This document shows positions 36,041-47,107 of a DNA stretch of 64,000 nucleotides, one piece after another (the stretch's first letter is position 1; every line of letters starts with the position of its first letter). This DNA is from Eutypella sp. D-1 (taxonomy: Eukaryota > Ascomycota > Sordariomycetes > Xylariales > Diatrypaceae). The translations under genes were made by a program, and so were the position numbers. The stretch spans positions 1,302,001 to 1,366,000 of the forward strand of contig JAJTTP010000004.1 in NCBI GenBank assembly GCA_023313575.1, read 5' to 3'. Under the pieces are notes generated by a model. It had not been told where the DNA came from and did no database searches. It worked only from the letters and a program-made list of their open reading frames with translations.

Positions 36041-38488
36041 TTAGTTTCCCCCGACGAGGAAGCCGTGACTGCTACGCGTCCGGGCATGACCGGGCTCTTG
36101 CACAGCTCCTCGGCCCCTGGGCACGCTCCCACTAGACCCGAACACGTCCATCTTATGGCTGTCGGAGAAGGGATCGTCTACCGTCGTGACGCCCGGGCGG
36201 GGCGGTAGGCCGAGATCCACATTATGGAACCCGGGAGAGCGGGTCTCGCTCATGCTCCTGGAGCGGCGTGGCGACTTGGGGGAGAGGGGCGGCTCGCGCA
36301 GGGAAGTGGCGGGGGTATTGTGGAACTGAGAGTTGCTGCTGTTATCGTTACCCACGGCGCGGGCGAGGGCCCAGACGACACCCATGAGGACGACGAGCAC
36401 GTAGATGAGGAAGAGAGCCAGCGCGATCAGCGCCGCCTGGATAATGCTGTTGCGTAGCCAGCGTGTGACGTGCAGCACGGCATCGGTAACTTCGTCGGCG
36501 GTGGCACCGCCCGGGGCCGCGAGGAACGAGCTCACCTCTGGGTCGCCGGAGATGGACTCGTTGGCGCCCAGCGAGTACACGTCGTCGGGGAAGCGGGGAA
36601 ATTCGACGTGCGCGTGGTCGTGGATCCAGGTGAGACCCTTCTGGACGCTCTCGATTTTAAGGCCGATGACGCAACGGATGACGCCCGCGGCGGCATCCTT
36701 AAACGCCGTGTTGCCGAGCGCCTTCTGCAGACCCTCGTCCATGTATTTGTTGAAGGTGTTGAGGGTGTCGTTGACGGCCGTCGTGGCCTTGGACACCTGA
36801 CCCAGCACGTCGTTGTTGATGTCGTCGTTAAAGCCGCCGATGACGCTGTTGGCATCGTCCGCCCAGCGCTTCGACACGTTACCCAGCGAGTACACGACGT
36901 CGTCGGCGAACTCGCCCACCTGGGTCGCGAGCGCCGGCACCTCGCGCTCAACAGCGCGCAGCAGCACGTACTGGCAGAGACAGGAGAAGAAGCCCGCCAA
37001 CGCCAGCGAGAGCACGAATAGGGCTGGCAGCGACGTCGCGTAGGCCACGCACCAGCGCGCCAGGACCTGCTTCTTGCGCGACAGGCGCCAGCCCTGGATG
37101 GTGCGGGAGAGATGCAGGCCCACACGGGCCGTTTTGGGCCGCGAGTACATGTATGCGACGTCGAGGTGGTCGTACTGGGCCTGGGAGAAGACTTCGGTCT
37201 GCCGCACCTGGCGGTCCCACCGGAGCTTCTCCATATAGAGCATGGGCAGGCAGGCGAGCAGGGCAAGGATTACGAGTACGACGCAAGCCACGATCTTGGC
37301 CTTGCGCGCGATCTCGAAGAGCGTCTCGAAGAAGTCGCTGATGGCGGAGTTGTCGGAGCAGAACGAGAGCGCCTCCTTCTGCGCCACAGGAAAGACCTTC
37401 TGATCGAACGACCAATTTCCGTACGCCTTGTCTAGCTCCTTGCGTACCAGGTCGAAGGGGATCGCGATAGCCTCGTTCGTCATATTTCGGACCTCGTCAA
37501 ATGTCGGGATCTTGTCATTGAGCGCATTAATGTCCTCGACGAAGCCGCTGCTGTCGATGTTGATGTCCTTGATCTTGTTGAAGAAGTCATCGAGCGGCTT
37601 CTTGACGTCCGGCTTCTCGAGGTCAGCCCGGGGGACCATCGCAACCGCGAACTCGGGCGGTAGGTCCCGGGCGCGGAGCATCATCGGGGATGGCGAGTCG
37701 AGCATCGGATCAAAGGCGACACGACCCTCGAAATCGCGACGGCCGATTAAGCCTCCAATTGTGTCTCCCACCTTGCCCGCGCCATCCACTATTTTGTCTC
37801 CCGCATCCTTGGCACCATCCACTACCTTGTCTCCCGCATCTGCGACGCTGTCAATCACTTCCCACCCCTTGTCGATTCCCTCTTGTATTTTGTCCGTCGT
37901 TTTGAGGAGGCCGTCGGCAAAGCCATCGATGGCCTTGTTCATGGCGTCAGTGGTCTTCTCCACCACGACGGCACTGACGTTGAGCGCCCCGTGGACAGCC
38001 AGGGTGATCAGGCAGACGTAGGTGTCCGTCATCATGTGGATGAAGAACTTGATGAGCGTCTCGACGCTGGTGATGATCATATCGAGCACGGCAATCAGGG
38101 CATGGACGGAGTTGGTGATGCCCGAAGCCGTGAGACTATTCACCCCGCGCGAGAGGTAGTGAGGCATGGAGGCCATGGCGCTGCCAGTGTCCTCCACCTT
38201 CTTACAGGCGGACAAAGCCTTTGCCTTGGAGTCGTCGAGGCCGGACCGCAGGCTGTCGGCAGTCAGGAGAAAGTGGACCAACACGAGCAGCAACAGGATC
38301 GTCCATCGGTTCAACCAAATTTGCGAATATCTTGCTCGCAGTCCCAAATAGGGCGTGATCTCATTTTTATCCCGCGCCGAGGAGATCGTCGGCGACGAGG
38401 GTTTCGGGCCGGCCTGCTTCTCCCAAGAGTTGTCGACATTCAGCGACGGCGGGATGTGGGGAACCTCCCCTTTTCTGGAGGACCACAT
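36041..38488 (-). CDS. PRM1: PRM1 plasma membrane fusion protein
   Basis: A single exon of 815 residues. The start is the ATG at 38488 (MWSSRKGEVPHIPPSLN); the in-frame TTG two codons upstream is ignored. PRM1 is a multispanning plasma-membrane protein that promotes lipid merger during mating and hyphal or germling fusion. Visible helices: about 67-84 (WTILLLLVLVHFLLTA), a hydrophobic pair at roughly 125-170, then about 396-416 (VACVVLVILALLACLPMLY), 483-506 (LPALFVLSLALAGFFSCLCQ) and 683-710 (ALIALALFLIYVLVVLMGV). N-glycosylation sequons lie in the extracytosolic loops. Residues 217-249 carry three 11-residue repeats. The cytosolic tail is Ser/Pro-rich (LREPPLSPKSPRRSRS) and a candidate for phospho-regulation. 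Length fits Pezizomycotina homologues. Confident by overall architecture and sequence. Confidence 0.93.
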   Translation of the reverse strand: MWSSRKGEVPHIPPSLNVDNSWEKQAGPKPSSPTISSARDKNEITPYLGLRARYSQIWLNRWTILLLLVLVHFLLTADSLRSGLDDSKAKALSACKKVEDTGSAMASMPHYLSRGVNSLTASGITNSVHALIAVLDMIITSVETLIKFFIHMMTDTYVCLITLAVHGALNVSAVVVEKTTDAMNKAIDGFADGLLKTTDKIQEGIDKGWEVIDSVADAGDKVVDGAKDAGDKIVDGAGKVGDTIGGLIGRRDFEGRVAFDPMLDSPSPMMLRARDLPPEFAVAMVPRADLEKPDVKKPLDDFFNKIKDINIDSSGFVEDINALNDKIPTFDEVRNMTNEAIAIPFDLVRKELDKAYGNWSFDQKVFPVAQKEALSFCSDNSAISDFFETLFEIARKAKIVACVVLVILALLACLPMLYMEKLRWDRQVRQTEVFSQAQYDHLDVAYMYSRPKTARVGLHLSRTIQGWRLSRKKQVLARWCVAYATSLPALFVLSLALAGFFSCLCQYVLLRAVEREVPALATQVGEFADDVVYSLGNVSKRWADDANSVIGGFNDDINNDVLGQVSKATTAVNDTLNTFNKYMDEGLQKALGNTAFKDAAAGVIRCVIGLKIESVQKGLTWIHDHAHVEFPRFPDDVYSLGANESISGDPEVSSFLAAPGGATADEVTDAVLHVTRWLRNSIIQAALIALALFLIYVLVVLMGVVWALARAVGNDNSSNSQFHNTPATSLREPPLSPKSPRRSRSMSETRSPGFHNVDLGLPPRPGVTTVDDPFSDSHKMDVFGSSGSVPRGRGAVQEPGHARTRSSHGFLVGGN
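37742..37840 (-). repeat. 33-bp tandem repeats encoding 11-residue units in PRM1
   Basis: Three consecutive 33-base units read on the minus strand encode DAGDKVVDGAK, DAGDKIVDGAG and the degenerate KVGDTIGGLIG. The first two DNA units differ at few positions, consistent with tandem duplication. Confidence 0.9.
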
Positions 38489-41400
38489 GATCAAGGTTTT
38501 AAACTTTCGTTTCGTTTCGGTATGTCTTTCTGAGGTGATGAGCTATGCCGGTGTGTGTGTATAGATATATATATTTATATAGCCATGTATCGATTACAGA
38601 GCCTTGAAAGGGGAATTAGATGGGAATGGAAATTCGCTCAGCGAAGTGGGAAAAGGCACTATGATATGAAGATAATGCTTTTGTTGAAAGTGGAAGAAGA
38701 ATGACTAGGCACCATCAAAGAAAAGTCATAAAAGTTGGGAGTGGTTGGTATGCGTGAAAGTAGGTGTGCTGCCTAGCAACAATGAATGAAAGGAAAAGCT
38801 GTTGAACAACTTAATGATGCATTATTGTTCCCTAGAACACCATACCCTGCAGAAGAATATATTAGAATTGATTGATGGAATAATGAAATGGACTAGAAGA
38901 AAGAAAAAATGGAAAAAGAAAAGAGACAGTCAAATTGCCCAGCAAGTCTGAATGGAAGTGGGAGGAGGTATGTAGGTGAAGCTTGAATCGTCCGGGTAAC
39001 CATCACGAGAGAGGGGGGAAAGAGGGCAGGCATAGTGATTAATACACATTCAATGTGCACCATTTCCTGTAGCCTATAACTGTGCTACCTACCAGAAAAA
39101 CTGCACAAGTCATATGAGTCGAGCTGACCAGGTTAATACATTGCTCATAGGAATAGAAGTCATTTTTCTTTGTCTCGTTTTTCCAGATGCGGCGCGTGTC
39201 TGCATGGAAATGCTGGGCTTCTTAAGCGCCTATGAGCCACTCTCAGCCAATCAATCCTCTTTGTCTCGGCTATACGCGACCCCTAGCCAGACCCCTTCGT
39301 GGGCCTCTACTAAAGTAAATATTTCGTTTACCCATGAAACATCTTCGATAGGTGCTCGGTCGGGCTATTCAGGCAGTCCTAGAATGATATCTCTGTATGG
39401 CCCCAAGATGGCCTTGGAGCCACGATCCATGACCTACCATACCCATGGGTACCCAAAAGCTCGTTGCGATGCAGGGCCGTGTGGGGCACTCTAGGGATTA
39501 CAACAATGTACAATGCACACGAAATAACTTCAAGTTTCTCAGGAGACATATATTCGCAGAACATATTATGGAAGATGTGTCATAGGCAGTCTGTTCATGG
39601 AATTACGATCGGAGTCAGTTGAGGCACAATATCTTAAAGGTATCAGTAGAGGTGTAGAGTCCAAGTCGGGGATGTAGGAAGGACCATTCAGAGGGTATAG
39701 CGGGGCTATATTGTATACATACATGTATGTATATATTATATAAGTATCTTGCATGACTAGAAAGGATTCTGATTGGCTAGTGGCTGTGGCACTTACCTAC
39801 ATAGGCACTTATTACCTACCTGCCTACTACTAAGTAAAGTGCTACGCGGCAGAACTCGGTGGCCTAGGTCTGTATTTGATAACGGTTAGAAGCTACCGTA
39901 CAACCCAGAACCTGAAAGTCCAAAATTCGAACATCGAAAATTACAGATATGCATTGGTCCAAATATCCCAGACGGCAGTGCAAAATACGATATGTCATCC
40001 AGTTTACACCCTGTAGAGCTCTGATGGGGCAGGTAAACCCTGTCAGATGAATAAGATGGCATCCCAACATGATTGGCCATGACGCGCCTATCGGCTCCTC
40101 CCGACAGCGGCTCCTGCATTAAGCGCCGACGACTCAGATCCAGTCAAGTTTCTACCCCTGACGAGCCTGGTTTAATCTATCCTAAACCGCACTGGGGTAT
40201 CGACTATGAACTACGCGCCCGGCCATACCTGAGCGCTTGCGGTTTTCCTGTCATGTGTTCATCTCGGGGTTCGCCAACGGAAGACGATGGCGGCTATTGA
40301 AGGAAGTTCGCGCCTTCCGTCGCCTATAATTGTTCTGGGATTTTTGGTCGTGTCGAACCGAGAATCGGGGAGTGGGATGGTTGATAGTTCGATGGTTAGC
40401 CGCTCCTATCGTGGACTGCTAGATGGTATTTTACTTCGGGGCCCTGTTCCCGGAATCCCAGACGAATGTTTTCTGTTCATCGCCATGAAGTGACAGACGG
40501 GTGTGGGCTTCGTTTAATAACAGGGAAGGAACACTGGCTAAGGATCGGGTGAAGTCTACGAACAGTAACATTGAGAGGACCCAGAACTAGCATCACCGTG
40601 TTGTTCCTTCCCGGCCCCCCTTGAAAAGTGGAGAATTTGATCACTTCTTGAAACTCGAAACTTTACGAACTAGAGTAGGGTATCGAGAAGGCATTCCTAT
40701 CACCTCTTAAGCGGCACATGTGGCTGCACGAGCTATGGGGGGTATCTTCGTGATCTACTTCAGGTTCAAGATAACCTTGCGCAGATCTTTGATCAACAAG
40801 TAATATCGAACCTACAAAGTTCTTCGAGGTCCAGGAATATTCTCTCCGGGTCCTAATCGGTTCGATGCCTGTCCCTAAAATTTTCTTTCCTGGGGCTCTC
40901 AAGGTTCCTCGGCAGACCATACACAGTCCATGCCGAAAACCATGGCCACACGATGATAACTCAACCTGAGGGCAACATAAAATTCCATGGTTTTGTAAGA
41001 ATGAATTTGTATATCTAACAGGTCCCAAAATACCGTCTAACAGCATCACAGTGGGCCCAGAACCCAACTGTCGTCCTAAATGTACACATCCAAAGCGGAC
41101 CCAGTGGTCGGTTTTGTGTCCTCTACCTCACCGCCGCCTCAACCGCAGCCCAACGCCCGGCACGAACTCCACGGCATCCACAAAATCAAGAAGATGAAGG
41201 GGAAGTTGCGTAGGTCGGGATCGAGCCCCTTCCCCACCCTCCCCCTCCCCCTCCTCCCCTGTCCCTCCTCCGCGGGTTACATACTGGGATCCAGGTATAT
41301 ATTGCCCACACCATTCGCAGATCGTGATACAAGGGATATGACCAAACATATACTCATACATAGGTATTCCCAATCCCGAAAGCTCATCAAGCCGCGTCCA

Positions 41401-41505
41401 CAAAGTCCGCATAATCGATGATACAGGACTGGTAGTCAGCAATACACCGCCGAAGTAATCGTACAGGATCGAGGTTATCGTGATTTTTGGTTATCCGCAC
41501 ATGGA
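38489..41505. other. 3-kb spacer upstream of PRM1
   Basis: The PRM1 promoter is at the left, with A-rich purine tracts at 38640-39020. TACCTA-type motifs cluster at 39790-39837. A 134-codon open frame on the minus strand (40663-41067) has no recognisable domain and no supporting neighbours. A pyrimidine-rich C/T segment occurs at 41230-41270. No RNA gene or intact mobile element found. Confidence 0.45.
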
Positions 41506-44045
41506 CTAGTTGTCCTCGATAGCCGCCAGTTTCGCCCTCGCACTTTCCAACTCCCGCGCAAGGCTGGCCACGTAAGTTGCGGTCTCACCTACCCGGGAAC
41601 CGATGAAATTCACCTCCCTCTGTATGGCATTGACCTTAGCGGTAGTAGCGGCACGAGCACGGTCACGGACACGGGCAGGGGGAGGAGGAGGAGGAGGAGG
41701 AGGAGGGGCAGCAGCCGCCATGGTAGCCTGCTCCTCCAGATTCTTGATCTTCTTCTGAAGCTCATGGTTCTTTGTCTGGAGATTCCAACCCTCGTTGACC
41801 GCCTTGCTCAGATCTTCTTTCAGTAGCTTGATCTGACGCAGGTCAAAAGGATAGATCTCGGGAGAATGGGCACCACCTTCCGCAGAGTTATCCATAAGCT
41901 CAATATTCTTGGCCACCAACTCGGCGATTCGGTTGTCCTTGCGTGGATCGTTATCGCCGTGAAGGCAGTCGGAGGCCGATCGCAACCGGCCGCTGTGCCG
42001 ACCTGGGAGGAAGTGCTGGTGCGCCGGGCCTATGGATTGGCCTTCGGAAAGTGCCGAGTCTGTGGTCTGGGCCGGGAAGCTGTGGAAATGGAGACGGTTT
42101 AAGGCGTCGGCGAGTTGTTCCTTCAAATGCTTGATGGTATCGTTGGCTATCGCTTCGACTTGGACGCGGTCGACGTCCTTTGCCACTTCCCTCTCAGCAG
42201 CTTCGGCTCTGTTCTGCATCAGGATTGCCTTTATTTTCATTGTGTCCACCTCCATCGCGGCGGCAGCTGCTTGCTTTTTAGCATCATCAGCTTCCCGCTC
42301 TGCATTTTCTGCTCTTTCTTTGAACGTGGCCACTTCCTCTTTGGCGGTTGTTGCTTCCTCGATGGCAGAGGCTGTCTGCTCCCTTGCAGCTGCGACTTGC
42401 TTTTCCAAGTTCACCACCTTGAGCTTCTCTGCAGCAGATTCATTCACAGCTTCTGTGGTCTTCTCCCTGGCCATGGCAACTTCCTTTTCAGCTGCCGTTA
42501 CTTTCATAACGGCAGTTTCAGCCTGCGCCTTAGCAGTAGCCAGTTCTTTCACTACAGTTGCGATCCTGCTGTCTCTTGTGGTCACCTCCTTCCGAGCTTG
42601 AGCCGTCATCTGCTTTGCTGTGGTGGCTTCCTTCTCGGCCGCTGTTGCTCTCTCGACTGCAGCCTCGACCTCTTTCTCGGCGTCTTCAACCTGCTTTTTA
42701 GCAGCTGTGACCTCTGTCTTGGCCGCTTGGATCTTGCTATCTCTTTCAGCCACCTTTTTATTCGCGTCTGCCGCCATCCTCTTAGCGGCGGTGGCTTCCT
42801 TCTTAGCAGAGGCGTATTTTGCAGCATCTCTTGCTGCAGCTTCCATCTTCTGGTTGGCGAGGTCGACATCGGTCTCTGCCGCTTTGGCCTTTTCCTTCAA
42901 AGCCTTGACTTCGTTCCTGGCGACAGTAAGATCGTGCTGCAGGTCGAGAAAGCCGTTGGCGCTCCCGGTCTTAACAAGGCGGGCTTCTAGGTCATGCTTC
43001 TCCTTCGCATGGGTCTTCTCCGTCTCCTTGGCCTGTGAATTTGCGGCTGCTAAAGCGTCCTTCATCCTCTTGTTCTTCTCGAGGGCCTCTCCAAGGTGCT
43101 TTGCTTGCTTGGACTCCTTGATTTTGAGTTCCTTGAGCCTCTTCTCGCCGTCGTCTATCTTTGAATCGTACACTGTGATGTCGTTTGCAGCTTGCGCTAG
43201 CTGCGATATCATATCATTTTTATCAACCACGAGGTCACTGCATCTCTTCTTGAGGGTGGCGTTCTCCTCCTTGGTCTTCTCGAGTAATTGTTCCAACTTC
43301 ACATACACCCGCCCGGCTTGGGCCGACCAAAGTTCGAAATTATTGCCTGATTTGGCGAGTTCGGATTCGATCTGGGAATGGAGACGAGCGAATTCCTCGT
43401 TCGCATTGGGACTCGGATTACGAAGTTCCCTGAGCTCTTTGGCCTGAGCGACGCCAAGCTGGACATGTCTGGATAAGCTGTGCTTGATTTTCTGGTATTT
43501 ATTGTTCGACTCCTGGATCTCCTCATCGCGCTGGTCTTTAAGGCGTTGGATTTGCTCATTGGACTCGTCCAGGCTGTTCTGCTTTTGTTCCAGCAAGAGC
43601 TCGAACTTCTCCCGGTTTATGCGGGCACTCTTATGAAGGAGTTCTAGTTCTTCCTTCTGTTCTGTGGCCTTGAGCACGGCCTCCTCCTCAAGCATAATGA
43701 TCTTGTCTTGAAGACCCATGTTTTCCTTCTGGGCCAAGGCTAGCGCACTCTCCGATTCTCCAGCGGCCTCGACAACAGGCTCACACACTTCAGCAGGGGA
43801 CGCCATCATCCCGGTCTCTGGATTGTCGACAGTGACTTTGGACCCCTCAGTCTGTCCATCAGAGGCGATTCCCTCTGCGTGCTTGGCAGTGTCGTCCCTA
43901 AAAGAAGGATTAAAACTATTTCACACACAGTAATGTGGCCAAAGAGCTCTTACAGTTCAGAGCCCATGCTATCAAGGGTCTCTTGTGGCGATGACTTGAT
44001 TCCCTCAGGGGTGGGAAACTCGTTATTGTCCTTCGGATCTTGCAT
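41506..44045 (-). CDS. Large coiled-coil protein with polyproline run
   Basis: Two exons, 44045-43954 and 43897-41506, separated by a 56-base GTAAGA..TTAG intron (phase 2), giving 827 residues starting MQDPKDNNEFPTPEGIKSS. After an acidic, Ser/Thr-rich N-terminus, a nearly continuous coiled coil runs from about residue 80 to 630, rich in Ala, Lys and Glu with many near-repeats (KEVTAAKKQVEDAEKEVEAA, KVTAAEKEVAMAREKTTEA). A break at roughly 635-690 (HSFPAQTTDSALSEGQSIGP) is followed by a second short coil, then ten consecutive prolines (encoded by GGA/GGG-rich DNA near 41690) and a final helix. No motor, GRIP or membrane segment. Such proteins serve as scaffolds or tethers, but no specific family can be named. 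Additional upstream exons cannot be excluded. Confidence 0.85.
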
Positions 44046-46422
44046 GCTATGGGCTCGCGTCGTACACACAGTCCTTGCTTCACAACAGGGAGCTACTGTT
44101 CAAAATAAGGGAGAAAGCCTAACACTGGCAGGAAAGCGGAGAGATATAACGTGTAAGGATGGTAATGTGGAAGAGTGTCTGAGAATATTGTAGGAAGGGA
44201 TTGCATGAAAAGTTGGATAGAAACTCTGCTGAAACCAAAGGAAAATGTGAGGAGAAAAGAAAAGAAGAAAAACAGGAACTGGGGGGACGGGGCAGAGTAA
44301 ACATCGATATCGAGTCCTTAGGCACTACGGTACATAACAGCGGGATTTCGTATTATCTACATTGAATGCAAGGCAGGTGCGGCTGCTCCTTCCTTCTTTC
44401 TCCTGCTTGCCGACAAGAAGTATACCCCGTTACCATAACACAACCGAATACACTGGTTGGATAATCAACAACATTTGTGTCTATCCCATTGTAGCAAGTA
44501 TCATGGATGATATCCAACATACAAACAATGTTCTCGCCTACTCACAAATGTACAGCCATACAATGTCAACAGTGCCAATACAGGCTATGATCTAGGTACC
44601 ATTTCCCTTACCCCGGGGTTAATATAGCAGGGACATGAAGACCAGAGGCTTAGTTAGAGCTGCCTACTTGTCTATGAATTATTCTTGTCTGCCCTCAAGT
44701 CCCTCATTGCATTGCCACAAGTAGCTTTATACAAGGAGAACATCACAGGGGGGCTCTTGTAGAAAGTACCTGGTAGAAAGCTATAAGGCCTAAGGTACAA
44801 AATGGCAACTGGCTCATCCCTTGATATGGAGGTTTAGGTCTCTTAAGCGTTGATTATTCGGCTCGGCAACTGTATAACCATCCAGGTACAAGTTGTGATA
44901 TCCAATCTGTTGATGCTATCACCTGGGCCGTCCAATTGTCTACTTGAGAAAAGAACACATTTATATCCCAATGGCTCTCAAGTGGCTTTCGACCCTTGGC
45001 TGGACAGCGTACGTGATGTGAGGATCAGTTATCCCGCCTAGAAGACATGCCAACTTTGTCACTTTCTATCTTGTTAAAAGACACAGATCTACCGCATTCT
45101 GTCAATTCTAAAAGATCAAGTGGCACTATTGTTTAAGAAGGGATGTCACAAAGTAACAACCTCACTTAGGGACAGCCCTGAAGTTGTATGTTGTTGTTCT
45201 GGAATAATCAATGCAATGTCACGTGAGAAACTCAAGGATGGGCTGTCGTTTGTCTTTAACAACGTATTTCCATCCCTACCAACTTAGAAGTTGATAAGCC
45301 TTTCTAAGATTAGCGCCATCGCCCACTACCAGTTTGATCTTCAGGGACCTGATTCTAGCGCCTAATGTAGGAACATAACTTCCTCACCGGAAGTGGCTTA
45401 GCGCTGTCGAGTACCTATTGACCTTGCATAGATACTTGTTTGTCCAGCGCTTATCATTGAATGAAGCCGTAGTGTCCGAAACCAGTTAAGTACTTGGGGT
45501 ACCTGCCGTAGCGCTAAAAAAGTGAAAAAGTCTTTTGTAATTCACTTGCACCTGCCACCTATTAAGTTTGCATTGTTGTGTCGGGTGTCCTTATTGCCGT
45601 TGCCAGGTGTTCACGGCTAAATAGGGCTCTTATCGTTATCAATATCTATCAATACTTAGGTATTGAAGGCAAGGGCGACGCTAGTTAGTTGCTTAGTTGC
45701 TGTTAGGTAGGAAGGAAGGCAGGTTGGCAGGCCCCAAATGCCGCCACATGCCCACCTTTTTTTACCCTTGAATTGTATGAATTGTCTTGATGTCGTGCCC
45801 CATTCAATTCATTCATACTTTGTACCAAGTCTACCTAGGAGGTAGTTTTACAAGGGCAGCTGAGTAAAAAAATTAAAAAATAAAATAAAATAAACCGGCA
45901 AACCCTCCTTCGACTTCCACATCTTCTTTCACTCGGGAAACAAAGACCGCTTCCCCTCTCTTCTCATCATCATCATCATCTTCTTCTCCTCCTCCCCTCC
46001 CCTCTCCTCTCCTCCCCTTCCCTTTTCGTATTGACAATCTATCTGTTTATATCCCGAGTGGCAAAAAGGCGATCGACTTTCCTTTGTATGTGAGGAAATT
46101 TACTTGCTCTAATACCCGAGTACAAGAGACGGAAAGACAGGAATCCTTGTTCTTTTGGTTTCTTTTGGGCCGGAAATACAGCAATCAAGAAATCACGGAG
46201 CAGAACAGAGATCAACCCGGAAGGACGACACTGCGACAGAAGGCAACGGACAAGACAATCCCAGACAATCCAAAGAACATCACAGAAAATCCCAGACGGT
46301 CACAAGTTTGCAATATCCTCTTCTGATTGTTACGTGAATGATCGCGCGCGACGGCTACAATTGGTGAATGAGGATACTGAATAACATTGGAACCAACCAC
46401 CTGACCTGCCTTTACCTTTCAA

Positions 46423-46462
46423 TCTCTCTCTCTCTCTCACTCTCTCACTCTCTCACTATCTC
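46423..46462. repeat. CT-rich microsatellite
   Basis: Alternating CT with periodic CTCTCAC interruptions, about 650 bases upstream of the KH-protein start. Pyrimidine tracts are common in fungal 5' leaders. Confidence 0.85.
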
Positions 46463-46872
46463 TATATTCGTACATATTGCTGTTCAGCAATCACCTGGCA
46501 AGTTTGATCTGATCTAAACCGATCTGCACTGATTCATTTACCACCACCTGCATTGAGAAGAATCAGGTCACGCGCACATATCACAAATCAAGACTCTTTA
46601 ACGACACTCAAAGACTCTTTCAAGTGCGCACAGATTACTACATCATCTTCTGTACCTTGCAGTATCGCCGTATACTTGAATTTCGAGAGTTGCCTAGGTA
46701 CTACTAACTCTACTTGCCAACTGCTATCCGTCGCAGATTGAAAGTTGAAGGTTGATTGTTCTTGCATGACTCTTGAGATTGATGAAAAAAAAGAAATCCT
46801 ACATAATCTTTGGGTTTGGGTTCCTTGAATAGACTTTACCATTCTCCGAACGCTTGACACTTGACGCTTGAC

Positions 46873-46873
46873 G

Positions 46874-46909
<36 letters not shown>

Positions 46910-46910
46910 C
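46873..46910. repeat. GCCT tetranucleotide microsatellite
   Basis: GCCT repeated nine and a half times without interruption, about 200 bases upstream of the KH-protein ATG and probably transcribed in its leader. The minus-strand frame QAGRQAGRQAG is an artefact of this repeat. Confidence 0.95.
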
Positions 46911-47107
46911 AATAAACTGAATCAGAATCATCTTTCATTTGAGAAGGAGAAGCAGTGCAGTCTTGGGCCTCTTGAGAGATACTCCAAGCCAGCAACAAAC
47001 CCCAGGAATTGAGAAAACCCCCCAAGGAGCTGAGAAATCACATCAATCGCCTTGACCAGATAATACCCTAGCGATAACCCGATATAAATTATCGCCTTTG
47101 GAACACC

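Larger units (their letters stand above)
44046..47107. promoter_or_regulatory. Divergent 3.1-kb spacer, coiled-coil and KH genes
   Basis: No coding sequence recognised. The right part (45890-47107) looks like a long 5' leader or core promoter of the KH gene: an A/T-rich block at 45868-45895, a TCATCATCATCATC pyrimidine block at 45964-46025, CT runs at 46423-46462 and a GCCT tetramer run at 46873-46910. An imperfect palindrome CTACCTAGGAGGTAG lies at 45831-45845. Confidence 0.5.

Noticed and set aside
40663..41067. 134-codon minus-strand open frame with CGHG/CMVC and CSHMC-like cysteines
   Set aside because: No complete zinc-binding pattern, no spliced partners and no recognisable family; left as unsupported.
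46873..46910. Regular short repeats considered as a CRISPR-like array
   Set aside because: Pure tetranucleotide run without spacers in a eukaryotic genome; a microsatellite.
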